From Rhizobium sp. BK399 (GTDB taxonomy: Bacteria > Pseudomonadota > Alphaproteobacteria > Rhizobiales > Rhizobiaceae): a DNA stretch of 64,000 bases. The stretch's first letter is position 1. Every line of letters starts with the position of its first letter. The notes below the pieces were generated by a model. The model searched no databases. It was not told where the DNA came from and saw nothing but the letters and a program-made list of their open reading frames with translations. Positions 36,329 through 45,623 of this stretch are shown here, one piece after another. The translations under genes were made by a program, and so were the position numbers. The stretch spans positions 248,001-312,000 of the forward strand of contig NZ_JACIAH010000001.1 of NCBI RefSeq assembly GCF_014194695.1, written 5' to 3'.

Positions 36329-37216
36329 TCACTCCAGATTCTGGACCTGCTCGCGGAACTGGTCGATGACGACTTTCAGCTCGATGCCGGCGGCCGTGAC
36401 AGCCGCGGCATTCGACTTGGAGCAGATGGTATTCGATTCTCGGTTAAATTCCTGTGCAAGGAAATCGAGCTTACGCCCGACCGGGCCGCCTTTGCCGAGG
36501 AGGTCTCGGGCAGCGACCACATGTGCCTTCAGACGATCGATCTCTTCACGAAGATCGGCTCTCGTGGCGAGCAGCGCCGCTTCGGCGTGCAGCCTCTCGC
36601 GATCGAGCTTTGCCGACGCCTCCAGGAGCAGAGACACCTGAGCCGCCAGCCGCTCGGCAATCTCCTTGGGAGAACGGGAGGGGTCACGCTCGATCGTCAG
36701 CGTCAGTGCTTCCATCGTCGAAACGTGATCCAGAAGCACGCGCGACAACGCGGCGCCTTCCAGTTCACGCATGTGCCGCAACTCGGCAAGAGCGGCAAGC
36801 AACCCTTCGACGACGTCTTTGTCGCGGGCTGCGATGGCCTCGTCGCCATCTTCGGTCTCGCGAAACTCGACAATACCTCTGATGCCCAGCAGTGTATCCA
36901 ACTGCAGTGGCGTGGGATCGATTATGCCACCAAGCTGGTCGCGCAAGGATAACACAGCCGAAAGTGCTTCCTGGTTCAGCACCGTCTCGACGCGACTTTC
37001 GCCGGCAGACACCGACAGCGACGCCTGCATGTTGCCCCGGCTGAAGTGCTCAGCGGCAAGACGACGGACATCATTCTCCATGCGCTCCAGCCCGGGTGGA
37101 AGGCGCAATCGCAGATCCAGACCCTTGCCGTTAACCGAACGCAGTTCCCAGGCCCAACGCCAGCGGCCGCTGGTGCCCTCACGCCGCGCAAAACCGGTCA
37201 TGGACTGCAAAGCCAT
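36329..37216 (-). CDS. YicC family endoribonuclease-like protein
   Basis: The 295-residue protein begins MALQSMTGFARREG, the family hallmark, and has ELRSVNGKGLDLRLRLP plus a C-terminal KLDFLAQEFNRESNTICSK. Members of the YicC/YloC family act on RNA. The start at 37216 follows GGAGGCTCGC; an upstream TTG at 37228 adds four residues. It lies 3 bp upstream of gmk and 15 bp after the mltG stop, so it belongs to that operon. Confidence 0.92.
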   Translation of the reverse strand: MALQSMTGFARREGTSGRWRWAWELRSVNGKGLDLRLRLPPGLERMENDVRRLAAEHFSRGNMQASLSVSAGESRVETVLNQEALSAVLSLRDQLGGIIDPTPLQLDTLLGIRGIVEFRETEDGDEAIAARDKDVVEGLLAALAELRHMRELEGAALSRVLLDHVSTMEALTLTIERDPSRSPKEIAERLAAQVSLLLEASAKLDRERLHAEAALLATRADLREEIDRLKAHVVAARDLLGKGGPVGRKLDFLAQEFNRESNTICSKSNAAAVTAAGIELKVVIDQFREQVQNLE

Positions 37217-37230
37217 GCGAGCCTCCAAAA

Positions 37231-38466
37231 TCAGTTGGTCTTCTTTTTCTTTTGGGCAGCAGGCGCAGCAGGCGTTTCCGGCTGCGTCTGGCTCTCCGGC
37301 TGTCCGTCGACCGCAATATTGGGGTCTGCTCCCTTCGCAGCTTCCAGTTGGCGCCAGCGCTTGACGTTGGCGTTATGGTCTTCAAGGGTGGCCGCGAAAA
37401 CATGACCGCCGGAACCATCAGCAACGAAGTAGAGATCCTGCGTCTTCCACGGATTGGCGACAGCCTCCAACGCGTCTCGGCCCGGATTGGCGATTGGCGT
37501 CGGCGGAAGGCCCTTGATCACATAGGTGTTGTAGGGCGTTTCCTTCTTGAGGTCCGATTGATAGATCGGACGATCCGCCGGCTTTCCATCGCCGCCAAAG
37601 AGCCCGTAGATGATCGTCGGATCGGACTGCAGCCGCATCCCCTTGCCCAGCCTGTTGAGGAAGACGGAGGCAACATGGGCGCGCTCGTCGGGAACACCGG
37701 TTTCCTTTTCGACGATCGAAGCAAGGACGACCAGTTCATCCTTTGACTTGAGCTGCAGCGACGGATCGCGCTTGTCCCAAACCTGATCGACAAGCTTCTG
37801 CTGGGCCGCCGCCATCTGCTCGATGATCTCTGCCCGCTTCGTTCCACGGGAGAACTTGTAGGTATCGGGACGCAGGCTTCCCTCTGCAGGGACCACGGCC
37901 GGCAGGTCGCCTTCCAACACGGCGTCCTCGTTCAGACGATTGAACATCTGGCGGACGGTAAGGCCCTCAGGGAACGCGACAGAGTACAGAATCGACTTAC
38001 CGGATTTCAGCAATTCCATGATGTCGTTCATGGAAGCATGTGCCTTGATCTCGTATTCACCCGCCTTGAGGCTCTCGCCATCATCCAGATGCGTTGCAGT
38101 GAGGTAACGGAAGATACGGGCGTCCGACACGATGTTGTTGCGCTCAAGACTTGCGGCAATCTCGGCCACGCCAGCGCCGTTTCGCACAATGAAATTTGTG
38201 TTCGTCTCCAGCGGCCCAGGGTTCTGGTACGTCGAGATCGCGTAGTAGAAAAGGAAGACGGCGGCTGCACAACCGAGAACGACAAGCGTCATCAGGAAAT
38301 TCAGGAAAATGATAACCTGGCTGCGCGCTTTCTTCGAGCGCTTCGGCGGCTCGGGCACGCGTTCCGGCCGAAGCGCCTCGCTTGGCGACTTGGGAATAAT
38401 CGGCCCACTCTGGGTCTGCTGGCTCTCTTCGCCGATCGTCCCGTTGTTCTGGTTCGTATCGTTCAC
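37231..38466 (-). CDS. mltG: Endolytic murein transglycosylase MltG
   Basis: MltG cuts nascent glycan strands at the inner membrane and helps set peptidoglycan chain length. The 411-residue protein has a short basic N-terminal region, one membrane helix (VIIFLNFLMTLVVLGCAAAVFLFYY), a LysM-like segment and the YceG domain. The catalytic Glu is in ASIVEKETGVPDERAHVASV, and LQSDPTIIYGL is conserved. The GTG at 38466 is used because GAGGA lies 6 nt upstream; TTG at 38472 is a close alternative. A proline- and glutamine-rich tail ends the protein. Confidence 0.92.
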   Translation of the reverse strand: MNDTNQNNGTIGEESQQTQSGPIIPKSPSEALRPERVPEPPKRSKKARSQVIIFLNFLMTLVVLGCAAAVFLFYYAISTYQNPGPLETNTNFIVRNGAGVAEIAASLERNNIVSDARIFRYLTATHLDDGESLKAGEYEIKAHASMNDIMELLKSGKSILYSVAFPEGLTVRQMFNRLNEDAVLEGDLPAVVPAEGSLRPDTYKFSRGTKRAEIIEQMAAAQQKLVDQVWDKRDPSLQLKSKDELVVLASIVEKETGVPDERAHVASVFLNRLGKGMRLQSDPTIIYGLFGGDGKPADRPIYQSDLKKETPYNTYVIKGLPPTPIANPGRDALEAVANPWKTQDLYFVADGSGGHVFAATLEDHNANVKRWRQLEAAKGADPNIAVDGQPESQTQPETPAAPAAQKKKKTN

Positions 38467-38524
38467 CGGCAATCCTCTAAACTTGGCCTCAAGTCCCGCT
38501 TCTTGCTAAGCAATGCGGCAAAAT

Positions 38525-38563
38525 GCAGGTGGGGCCACGCCGCGCAAGGTGCAGCCCCACTGC
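38525..38563. other. Hairpin between fabF and mltG
   Basis: GTGGGGC (38529-38535) and GCCCCAC (38554-38560) form a 7-bp stem, extended to about 10 bp with one bulged base. The loop is 18 nt, with no U-tract on the minus strand. It may be an intercistronic processing or attenuating structure. Confidence 0.35.
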
Positions 38564-38583
38564 CAGGACGTCAACACCTGAGA

Positions 38584-39846
38584 TCAGGCGACGTAGCGGC
38601 GAAGCACCAACGAGGCATTCGTGCCGCCGAATCCGAAAGAATTCGACAGGGCGACGTTGATTTCCCGCTGCCGCGCCGTATGCGGGACGAGGTCGATCGC
38701 GGTCTCGCGCTCCGGATTGTCGAGGTTGAGCGTTGGAGGCGCAATATTGTCTCGGATTGCAAGCGTTGCGAAGATCGCCTCGATTGCGCCAGCGGCACCG
38801 AGCAGGTGACCTGTTGCAGACTTCGTCGACGACATCGAGATTTTGGAGGCTGCATTGCTAACCAGCCGCTCGACCGCACCGAGCTCGATCGTGTCGGCCA
38901 TCGTCGATGTGCCATGGGCGTTGATGTAGTCGATATCGGCAGGCGTCAACCCGGCACGCTTCAACGCCATCGTCATGCAGCGTTGCGCACCTTCGCCGTT
39001 CTCGGACGGGGCCGTGATGTGATAGGCATCACCCGAGAGACCGTAACCGACCACCTCGGCATAGATCTTGGCGCCGCGCGCCTTGGCGTGTTCCAATTCT
39101 TCGAGAACGACAATGCCGGCACCCTCGCCCATGACGAAGCCGTCGCGATCCTTGTCGTAGGGACGCGACGCCTTGGTCGGATCGTCGTTATGCTGCGTCG
39201 AGAGCGCCTTGCAGGCGGCAAAACCAGCCAGTGAGATGCGGCTGACCGGGGATTCCGTGCCACCGGCGACCATCACGTCGGCATCGCCGAACGCGATGAG
39301 ACGGGCGGCATCGCCGATCGCGTGAGCGCCGGTCGAACATGCGGTGACCACCGAGTGGTTCGGACCGCGCAACTTGTGACGGATCGATACCTGGCCGGAT
39401 ACGAGATTGATCAGGCGACCGGGAATGAAGAACGGCGAAATTCGGCGCGGGCCCTTGTCGCGCAGCGTATAGCCAGCTTCGACAATCCCTTCGATGCCGC
39501 CGATGCCGGAGCCGATCAGGACACCGGTCGCAACCTGGTCCTCATCGCTCTCGGGGTGCCAGTTCGCATCGTTCAGCGCCATGTCGGCCGCTGCCATGCC
39601 GTAGATGATGAAGGGATCGACCTTGCGTTGTTCCTTAGGCTCCATCCAGTCGTCGGCGTTGAAAGTGCCGTCGCTACCGTCGCCAACCGGAATGCGGCAA
39701 GCAATCTTCGCAGGAAGGTCGTCGACTTCGAACTCAGTGACCAGACGGGCGCCGTTCTGACCCGCAAGCAAGCGGGACCACGTCACTTCCGTTCCGCATC
39801 CCAAAGGCGATACCATGCCGGTACCTGTTATTACGACCCGTCTCAT
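38584..39846 (-). CDS. fabF: 3-oxoacyl-[acyl-carrier-protein] synthase II
   Basis: FabF condenses malonyl-ACP with acyl-ACP in fatty-acid elongation. The 420-residue protein begins MRRVVITGTGMVSPLG. The catalytic residues are Cys170 in VVTACSTG, His311 in NAHGTST and His347 in TGHLLGAAGAIE. The start at 39846 was preferred over the ATG at 39855 because of the family N-terminus and spacing from GGGGGA. It lies downstream of acpP, with the acpP terminator between them. Confidence 0.96.
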   Translation of the reverse strand: MRRVVITGTGMVSPLGCGTEVTWSRLLAGQNGARLVTEFEVDDLPAKIACRIPVGDGSDGTFNADDWMEPKEQRKVDPFIIYGMAAADMALNDANWHPESDEDQVATGVLIGSGIGGIEGIVEAGYTLRDKGPRRISPFFIPGRLINLVSGQVSIRHKLRGPNHSVVTACSTGAHAIGDAARLIAFGDADVMVAGGTESPVSRISLAGFAACKALSTQHNDDPTKASRPYDKDRDGFVMGEGAGIVVLEELEHAKARGAKIYAEVVGYGLSGDAYHITAPSENGEGAQRCMTMALKRAGLTPADIDYINAHGTSTMADTIELGAVERLVSNAASKISMSSTKSATGHLLGAAGAIEAIFATLAIRDNIAPPTLNLDNPERETAIDLVPHTARQREINVALSNSFGFGGTNASLVLRRYVA

Positions 39847-39895
39847 CGACTGCATTCCCCCGCCTTTTTTGTTCTTGGAGAACCATGCCAGAAAT

Positions 39896-39925
39896 AAAAA
39901 GGGCGGACTCCGGGTCCGCCCTTTC
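39896..39925 (-). terminator. Rho-independent terminator after acpP
   Basis: GGGCGGAC (39901-39908) pairs with GTCCGCCC (39914-39921) around a 5-nt loop. On the minus strand the stem is followed by a U-tract (TTTTTATTTC). It lies between acpP and fabF and probably limits read-through, giving much more acpP than fabF mRNA. Confidence 0.85.
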
Positions 39926-39939
39926 TCAAATGCTCAGGA

Positions 39940-40176
39940 TTAAGCCTGGGCCTTTTCGATAAACTTCACGGCATCGCCGACCGTCAGGATCGAGTCAGCT
40001 GCATCGTCCGGAATCTCAACGCCGAATTCTTCTTCGAACGCCATGACCAGTTCGACAGTATCGAGCGAGTCAGCGCCCAGATCGTCGATAAAGCTGGCGC
40101 TTTCGACAACCTTGTCGGCATCCACGCCAAGATGATCAATAACAATTTTCTTTACGCGTTCTGCGATATCGCTCAT
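39940..40176 (-). CDS. acpP: Acyl carrier protein
   Basis: AcpP carries growing acyl chains on a phosphopantetheine arm. The 78-residue acidic protein has the attachment serine S37 in [20 protein letters not shown]. The start at 40176 ([10 protein letters not shown]) is the family start. It lies 290 bp from fabG and probably has its own promoter there. A strong terminator follows. Confidence 0.97.
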   Translation of the reverse strand: MSDIAERVKKIVIDHLGVDADKVVESASFIDDLGADSLDTVELVMAFEEEFGVEIPDDAADSILTVGDAVKFIEKAQA

Positions 40177-40466
40177 GTCGGTTTCCTCGACCTTATGTCT
40201 GATCAGAATGCCTTGTGACATCCCTACCCTGTTTCAGCCTGCGGCGCCCCTTGAAGCTACCCTCGGCAAACTCTTTGAACCCGGCTACCAGAAATGTCCC
40301 AGGCTTGCACAAAAGCCCGCCGGTCCGTCTGCTTTCTCGGGAGACTGTTCACAGTCATGGCCCGCTTAACACGGTTTAAGTCTGCCGCAAAGCCAGAAAA
40401 TCAACCCCACCGGGTTGGTCAACACGCTATTGCGGCGAAAACCGCCTCGAAAGGCAGTTTACCGTT

Positions 40467-41204
40467 TCAGATCATGGCCATGCCGCCGTTTACGTGCAGC
40501 GTCTGGCCTGTCATATAAGAGGCTTCCGACGAAGCGAGATAGGCGACCGCGGAGGCGACTTCAGCGCCCGTGCCCATGCGCTTCATCGGGATCGCTCCCA
40601 TGATCGCTTCCTTCTGCTTGTCATTCAGCTTGCCGGTCATGGCGGATTCGATGAAGCCCGGTGCCACGCAGTTGACCGTGACGTTGCGGGTTGCAATCTC
40701 CTGAGCAAGCGACTTCGTGAAGCCGATCATGCCCGCCTTGGACGCGCAGTAGTTCGCCTGGCCGGGATTGCCGGTGACGCCGACGACCGACGTGATGTTG
40801 ATGATGCGGCCATAACGGCGGCGCATCATCGGGTGGGTCAGCTCGCGCGTGAGACGGAACATTGCGGTGAGGTTCACCTCAATGACGTTATCCCAGTCTT
40901 CGTCGCTCATGCGGACGAACAGGCCGTCCTTGGTGATGCCGGCATTGTTGACGAGGATGTCGACGCCCTCGAGATCGGCTTCGGCCTTGACGCCGAGCGC
41001 CTTGACCTCATCGCGGTCAGCAAGGTTCGCCGGGAAGATCTTGACGCGATCGCCGAGATCGTTGGCCAGCGCCTCGAGCTTCTCGACGCGGGTGCCGTGC
41101 AGGCCGACAATCGCGCCCTGCTTGTGGAGGATGCGGGCGATTTCTTCGCCGATACCGCCGGACGCGCCGGTGACCAGAGCCTTGCGGCCGGAAAGATCGA
41201 GCAT
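40467..41204 (-). CDS. fabG: 3-oxoacyl-[acyl-carrier-protein] reductase
   Basis: FabG reduces beta-ketoacyl-ACP with NADPH. The 245-residue SDR has TGASGGIGEEIA at residues 13-24, NNAGITKDGLFVRM, the catalytic ITSVVGVTGNPGQANYCASK, and the PGFIESAMT loop. It starts at 41204, 29 bp after the fabD stop, and is followed by the acpP gene. Confidence 0.96.
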   Translation of the reverse strand: MLDLSGRKALVTGASGGIGEEIARILHKQGAIVGLHGTRVEKLEALANDLGDRVKIFPANLADRDEVKALGVKAEADLEGVDILVNNAGITKDGLFVRMSDEDWDNVIEVNLTAMFRLTRELTHPMMRRRYGRIINITSVVGVTGNPGQANYCASKAGMIGFTKSLAQEIATRNVTVNCVAPGFIESAMTGKLNDKQKEAIMGAIPMKRMGTGAEVASAVAYLASSEASYMTGQTLHVNGGMAMI

Positions 41205-41233
41205 GGAAGTGTTCCTTGTATTCGTTAAATCAA

Positions 41234-42178
41234 TCAGGCCATCAGGGCGGCAACCGCCGCGTCGATATCGGCGGGCGTGTTGACCGCGATGCCATTCACC
41301 GTCTTGTCGATGCGGCGCGCAAGGCCGGTCAAAACCTTGCCGGACCCGAGCTCATAAAGTGTTGTTGCGCCATTGGCCGCAAACCATTCGACCGTCTCGC
41401 GCCAGCGGACCTGGCCCGTCACCTGCTCCACCAACAGCTTGGCAATCTCGTCGGCGTCGGTCACCGGCGCAGCTCGCACGTTTGCGACAAGAGGCACGAC
41501 CGGGCTGGACTTCTTCACGCCGGCCAGAGCTTCGCGCATCGCTTCGGCGGCAGGCGCCATCAGCGATGAATGGAAGGGAGCGGAGACCGGGAGCAGGATC
41601 GCGCGCTTGGCGCCCTTCTCAGTTGCGATCGTGGCACCCTTTTCGACAGCCGCCTTCTCACCCGAAATGACGATCTGGCCGCCGCCATTATCGTTGGCGA
41701 TCTGGCAGGAGCCGACGGCAGAGGCTTCCTCGCAGACCGCTACGACGTCAGCATGCTCAAGGCCGATGATGGCAGCCATGGCGCCAACGCCAACCGGAAC
41801 GGCGGCCTGCATGGCATTGCCGCGGATGCGAAGCAGGCGTGCGGTGTCGGCAAGCGAGAAAGTGCCTGCGGCGCAAAGCGCGGAGTATTCGCCGAGCGAA
41901 TGGCCGGCGACATAGGAGACCTTCGCCTTCAGGTCGACGCCCTTGGCTTCGAGGACACGGACAACCGCCATCGAGACCGCCATCAGGGCCGGCTGCGCAT
42001 TCGCCGTCAGCGTCAGCGTGTCTTCCGGTCCGTTGAACATCGTCTCCGACAACTTTTCGCCCAGCGCTTCGTCGACTTCTTGGAAGACGGCGCGTGCCTC
42101 AGCGAAGGTTTCGGCGAGTTCTTTGCCCATGCCGACAGTCTGGCTGCCCTGACCCGGAAATGTGAAAGCGATGGTCAT
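41234..42178 (-). CDS. fabD: Malonyl-CoA-acyl-carrier-protein transacylase
   Basis: FabD loads malonyl groups onto ACP. The 314-residue protein begins MTIAFTFPGQGSQTVGMG. The active serine is S94 in AGHSLGEYSAL. The ATG at 42178 has the family N-terminus; an upstream frame from 42268 adds a poorly conserved leader. It is first in the fabD-fabG-acpP-fabF group and divergent from the aldo/keto reductase. Confidence 0.96.
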   Translation of the reverse strand: MTIAFTFPGQGSQTVGMGKELAETFAEARAVFQEVDEALGEKLSETMFNGPEDTLTLTANAQPALMAVSMAVVRVLEAKGVDLKAKVSYVAGHSLGEYSALCAAGTFSLADTARLLRIRGNAMQAAVPVGVGAMAAIIGLEHADVVAVCEEASAVGSCQIANDNGGGQIVISGEKAAVEKGATIATEKGAKRAILLPVSAPFHSSLMAPAAEAMREALAGVKKSSPVVPLVANVRAAPVTDADEIAKLLVEQVTGQVRWRETVEWFAANGATTLYELGSGKVLTGLARRIDKTVNGIAVNTPADIDAAVAALMA

Positions 42179-42384
42179 CCTACGTCCTTCGTAAATGGAC
42201 CTCTGGTTATTTCGCCTCCAATTGACATTCTTTCCTGCAGAGTCAAGTGCCGGAGGCCCGCGTTCCAAGGCTTTTGCGGGCGCGAGAAACCTTCGCGATC
42301 CCCCTTGCGCTTGCGCAATTCCGGTCTAGATTTGCGCCGCCCTTCCAGACCATTTCTTTTCCAGATCACTTTCAAGGCTTTCAG

Positions 42385-43428
42385 ATGAAATACAGGAAAC
42401 TTGGCCGCACCGATATTTCCGTGTCCGAAATCTGCCTCGGCACCATGACATGGGGCACCCAAAACACGGAGATCGAGGCACACGAGCAGATGGACTATTC
42501 CGTCGAGAAGGGCGTCAACTTCTTCGATACGGCCGAGCTCTATCCGACAACGCCGGTTTCCGCGGAGACCCAGGGCCTGACTGAAGACTATATCGGCACT
42601 TGGTTCCAGAAGACGGGCAAGCGCAAGGATATCGTGCTCGCCACGAAGGTCGCCGGACCCGGCCGTTCCTATATCCGCAACGGCGACGGTGCCGACGCGA
42701 AAAACATTCGCCTCGCGATCGAGGCAAGCCTGAAGCGCCTGAGGACCGACTATGTCGACCTCTACCAGATTCACTGGCCGAGCCGCGGGCATTTCCATTT
42801 CCGTCAGGCTTGGCACTACGACCCCTTCAAGCAGGACCACGCCAAGGCCATCGCCAATATCACCGAGACATTGGAAACAATGGGCGCCCTTGTGAAAGAG
42901 GGCAAGGTTCGCGCCTTCGGCCTCTCCAACGAAACGACGTGGGGCACCCAGAAGTACCTGACGCTTGCCGAGCAGCTCGGTCTGCCGCGCGTTGCCACAA
43001 TCCAGAACGAATATAATCTGTTGTATCGTCATTACGATCTGGATCTGGCGGAGCTGTCTCATCACGAGGATGTCGGTCTGCTCGCCTACTCCCCGCTAGC
43101 CGGCGGTATCCTCAGCGGCAAGTATATCGACGGCGCGAAGCCGGAAGGCTCGCGCGGTTCGATCAACGGCGATCTTGGCGGCCGTCTGCAGCCTCTGCAG
43201 GAAGCACCAACGAAGGCCTATCTCGACATCGCCACACGTCACGGGCTCGATCCGGCTGCGATGGCGCTCGCCTTCTGCCTACACCGCCGCTTCATGGCAT
43301 CGGTGATCATCGGCGCGACGACGATGAACCAGCTCGATACTGACCTGAGCTCTGTCAATCTCAAACTGTCGCACGACGTCTTGGCTGAAATCGAGACGGT
43401 TCATCGCCAGTACCCGATGCCGATCTAG
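42385..43428 (+). CDS. Aldo/keto reductase (Tas-like)
   Basis: This is an NADPH-dependent aldo/keto reductase of 347 residues. It begins MKYRKLGRTDISVSEICLGTMTWG. The catalytic Asp and Tyr lie in FFDTAELY, Lys in ATKVAGPG and His in LYQIHWP. C-terminal SVIIGATTMNQLDTDL fits the family cofactor site. It resembles the Tas subgroup, whose physiological substrate is unclear. The start at 42385 is divergent from fabD with a gap of about 200 bp. Confidence 0.9.
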   Translation: MKYRKLGRTDISVSEICLGTMTWGTQNTEIEAHEQMDYSVEKGVNFFDTAELYPTTPVSAETQGLTEDYIGTWFQKTGKRKDIVLATKVAGPGRSYIRNGDGADAKNIRLAIEASLKRLRTDYVDLYQIHWPSRGHFHFRQAWHYDPFKQDHAKAIANITETLETMGALVKEGKVRAFGLSNETTWGTQKYLTLAEQLGLPRVATIQNEYNLLYRHYDLDLAELSHHEDVGLLAYSPLAGGILSGKYIDGAKPEGSRGSINGDLGGRLQPLQEAPTKAYLDIATRHGLDPAAMALAFCLHRRFMASVIIGATTMNQLDTDLSSVNLKLSHDVLAEIETVHRQYPMPI

Positions 43429-43446
43429 GCTGCGGTACAAACAGCC

Positions 43447-43474
43447 ACGATCTGGCCAAGGAAGGCCAGATCGT
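43447..43474 (+). terminator. Perfect 11-bp hairpin after the aldo/keto reductase
   Basis: ACGATCTGGCC (43447-43457) pairs with GGCCAGATCGT (43464-43474) around a 6-nt loop, 19 bp after the stop. No U-run follows, so it may act as an mRNA 3' stabiliser or a rho-assisted stop rather than a classical terminator. Confidence 0.5.
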
Positions 43475-43572
43475 CTCCCGCAAACATCACAACGACAAGT
43501 TTCGACAACTTTGCCGATACGGCAATTTCCGCTTCTCCGACTTGTGCAATTCGGCTAGTTTTGTAGGGCTCT

Positions 43573-45372
43573 GTGCCGAGCGCGGGGGCTTATTCCGTGG
43601 AACGGAAGCTCGCAGTCATACTTGCCGGCGATGTCGCCGGCTACAGTCGCCTTGTTGCAACCAACGAGGAGGATGCGCTTGCGACACTCGGCATCTACAA
43701 CGCCACGATAGGCGACCTCGTGCAGGAGCACGGCGGACGGATTTTCGGCAGCGCCGGAGACAGCGTGGTGGCGGAATTCCACAGCGCGGTGCAGGGCGTA
43801 CGCGCGGCCGTCGCCATCCAACGCGCCCTTAATCGCCGCAATGCAGACCTGCCGCCTGACCGGCGCATGGAGTTTCGCCTTGGGCTCAATCTCGGCGATG
43901 TCGTCGTCTCGGGAGACAATCTGCTCGGCGACGGCGTGAATGTCGCGGCGCGTCTTCAAGAGGTGGCGCTGCCTTCCGGCATCTGTATTTCCGGCGCGCT
44001 GCGGCAGCAGATCGAGGGAAAACTCGACTTCCCACTCATTCCGATGGGAGACCGCACTCTCAAGAACATCCCGCGCCCGGTGCCGGTCCACCGGGTACAT
44101 TGGAGTCGCGAAGACCCTGTGGAAGCGGGAGCGCTCGGCGGGCCACTCAGGCTGCCTGACAAGCCCTCGATCGCCGTATTGCCCTTCGTCAACATGTCGG
44201 ACGATCCCGAGCAGGAGTTTTTCGCGGATGGCCTCACCGAAGACATCATCACGGCGCTCTCGCTTTACCGCTGGTTTTTCGTCATCGCCCAGAATTCGTC
44301 CTTCGCCTACAAGGGGCGCGCGGTCGACGTGAAGCAGATTGGCCGCGATCTCGGAGTCCGCTATCTCGTCGAGGGTAGCGTACGCCGGTCGGGAACGCGG
44401 GTTCGCGTCACCGGGCAGCTGATCGAAGCGGAGACCGGCGTTCACCTCTGGGCGCAGCGCTACGACCGCGAAATCGCCGACATTTTCGCCATTCAGGACG
44501 AACTCACTCAAAATGTCGTCGGCGCCATCGAGCCGGAAATCCTGATCGGCGAGAGCCGCCGGGCATTGCTCAGAACGACGGACAATCTCGACGCCTACGA
44601 GAGCCATATGCGCGGCACTTGGCTGCACAATGCCCAGGATACCGCCGAGCATTTCATCGAATCCATAGCCTGGCATCGGCGAGCCATCGAGCTCGATCCC
44701 GAATTCGCGCGTGGCCACATGATGCTCGCTCGATCCCTCTACGCACGCTGCTTCCACGGTTTCAGCGAGGATGTCGACAAGGACAGCACGGAACTTCGGA
44801 CAGAAGCGGAGCGCGCGGTCGCACTCGATCCGCGCGACCCCTATTCACACTACGCAATGTGTCTTGGCCATTTCGTCGCCCACAATGCGCCTGCCGCAGT
44901 AGAAGAGGCGCAGCAGGCGATCGACCTCAACCCCAATTTCGCCCTGGCGCATATGGGTCTTGGATGGGCCAGAATCTTCACGGGCAATTTCGCGGAAGCT
45001 TACGATCCTCTCCACATGGCCTTGCGGCTCAGCCCGCATGATCCCCTTGCCTATCTCATCCTCGATCGCCTTGCCCTGTCTCACTATCACCTCGGCAACT
45101 ACGAGGAAGCGATTCACTATTCCGAACGTGGGTTGTCGCTCAGGCGCGCCTATTTCAACCGCGTCGTGCTTCTCGCAAGCTTGGGGCAGCTCAACCGCCA
45201 AGAGGAAGCTCGACGGCTGATACCCGAGATCCTGGCGAATGTTCCTGCCGATCTCGAGCATTACTGGAAGATCCTGACGCCCTACGTCGACCCCAGTCAC
45301 TACGACCATTTCGTCGACGGGCTGCGCAAAGCGGGACTGCCTTCGCTGAACTCGCAGCGAGAACATTGCTGA
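43573..45372 (+). CDS. Class III adenylate/guanylate cyclase with TolB-like and TPR regions
   Basis: The 599-residue protein has three parts. The N-terminal class III cyclase domain (ERKLAVILAGDVAGYSRL, GSAGDSVVAEF, GDGVNVAARL) has both metal aspartates. A central TolB/FlgO-like region (IAVLPFVNMSDDPEQEFFADGL, VRYLVEGSVRRSGTRVRV) follows at about residues 200-330. The C-terminal third has TPR-like repeats (AIDLNPNFALAHMGLGWARI). No membrane segment is seen, so it is probably cytoplasmic. GTG at 43573 is used; a GTG at 43597 is also plausible and fits the family start better. Nucleotide specificity cannot be read. Confidence 0.88.
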   Translation: MPSAGAYSVERKLAVILAGDVAGYSRLVATNEEDALATLGIYNATIGDLVQEHGGRIFGSAGDSVVAEFHSAVQGVRAAVAIQRALNRRNADLPPDRRMEFRLGLNLGDVVVSGDNLLGDGVNVAARLQEVALPSGICISGALRQQIEGKLDFPLIPMGDRTLKNIPRPVPVHRVHWSREDPVEAGALGGPLRLPDKPSIAVLPFVNMSDDPEQEFFADGLTEDIITALSLYRWFFVIAQNSSFAYKGRAVDVKQIGRDLGVRYLVEGSVRRSGTRVRVTGQLIEAETGVHLWAQRYDREIADIFAIQDELTQNVVGAIEPEILIGESRRALLRTTDNLDAYESHMRGTWLHNAQDTAEHFIESIAWHRRAIELDPEFARGHMMLARSLYARCFHGFSEDVDKDSTELRTEAERAVALDPRDPYSHYAMCLGHFVAHNAPAAVEEAQQAIDLNPNFALAHMGLGWARIFTGNFAEAYDPLHMALRLSPHDPLAYLILDRLALSHYHLGNYEEAIHYSERGLSLRRAYFNRVVLLASLGQLNRQEEARRLIPEILANVPADLEHYWKILTPYVDPSHYDHFVDGLRKAGLPSLNSQREHC

Positions 45373-45377
45373 CGCTC

Positions 45378-45405
45378 TTGCGTTTCCGCCAAAAATCCGT
45401 ATAAG
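45378..45405 (+). promoter_or_regulatory. Candidate sigma-70 promoter of the rpsF operon
   Basis: TTGCGT (45378-45383), a 16-bp spacer and TATAAG (45400-45405) lie just after the cyclase gene. A transcript from here would have a leader of about 210 nt before rpsF. Confidence 0.5.
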
Positions 45406-45462
45406 CCGCCCTGTTCGCAAACCCGGTCTTCTGGCTGGTGGCTGAACGGAGGGCCGGTTTCC

Positions 45463-45504
45463 CACGGGAAATCGTTCGGAACGGAAGCGTTCCAGCCTCC
45501 CGTG
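45463..45504 (+). ncRNA. Candidate structured mRNA leader of rpsF
   Basis: CACGGGA (45463-45469) pairs with TCCCGTG (45498-45504). Inside, GGAACG (45478-45483) pairs with CGTTCC (45488-45493) around GAAG. An alternative inner hairpin CGTTC-G-GAACG (45473-45483) competes with it. Folded leaders before rpsF are known elsewhere, where S6:S18 binds its own mRNA; whether this is such an element is unproven. Confidence 0.45.
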
Positions 45505-45623
45505 TCTCCGCTCTCGACCGTCTCGGAACGCTTTTCTTGCCTGGGTTCGCCCAATCAGGAGCAGTCGTTGAGGCTTAGCCGCCGAATATCGGGTTGAATA
45601 AACGCAAGAAAGGCAAAGCTGTC

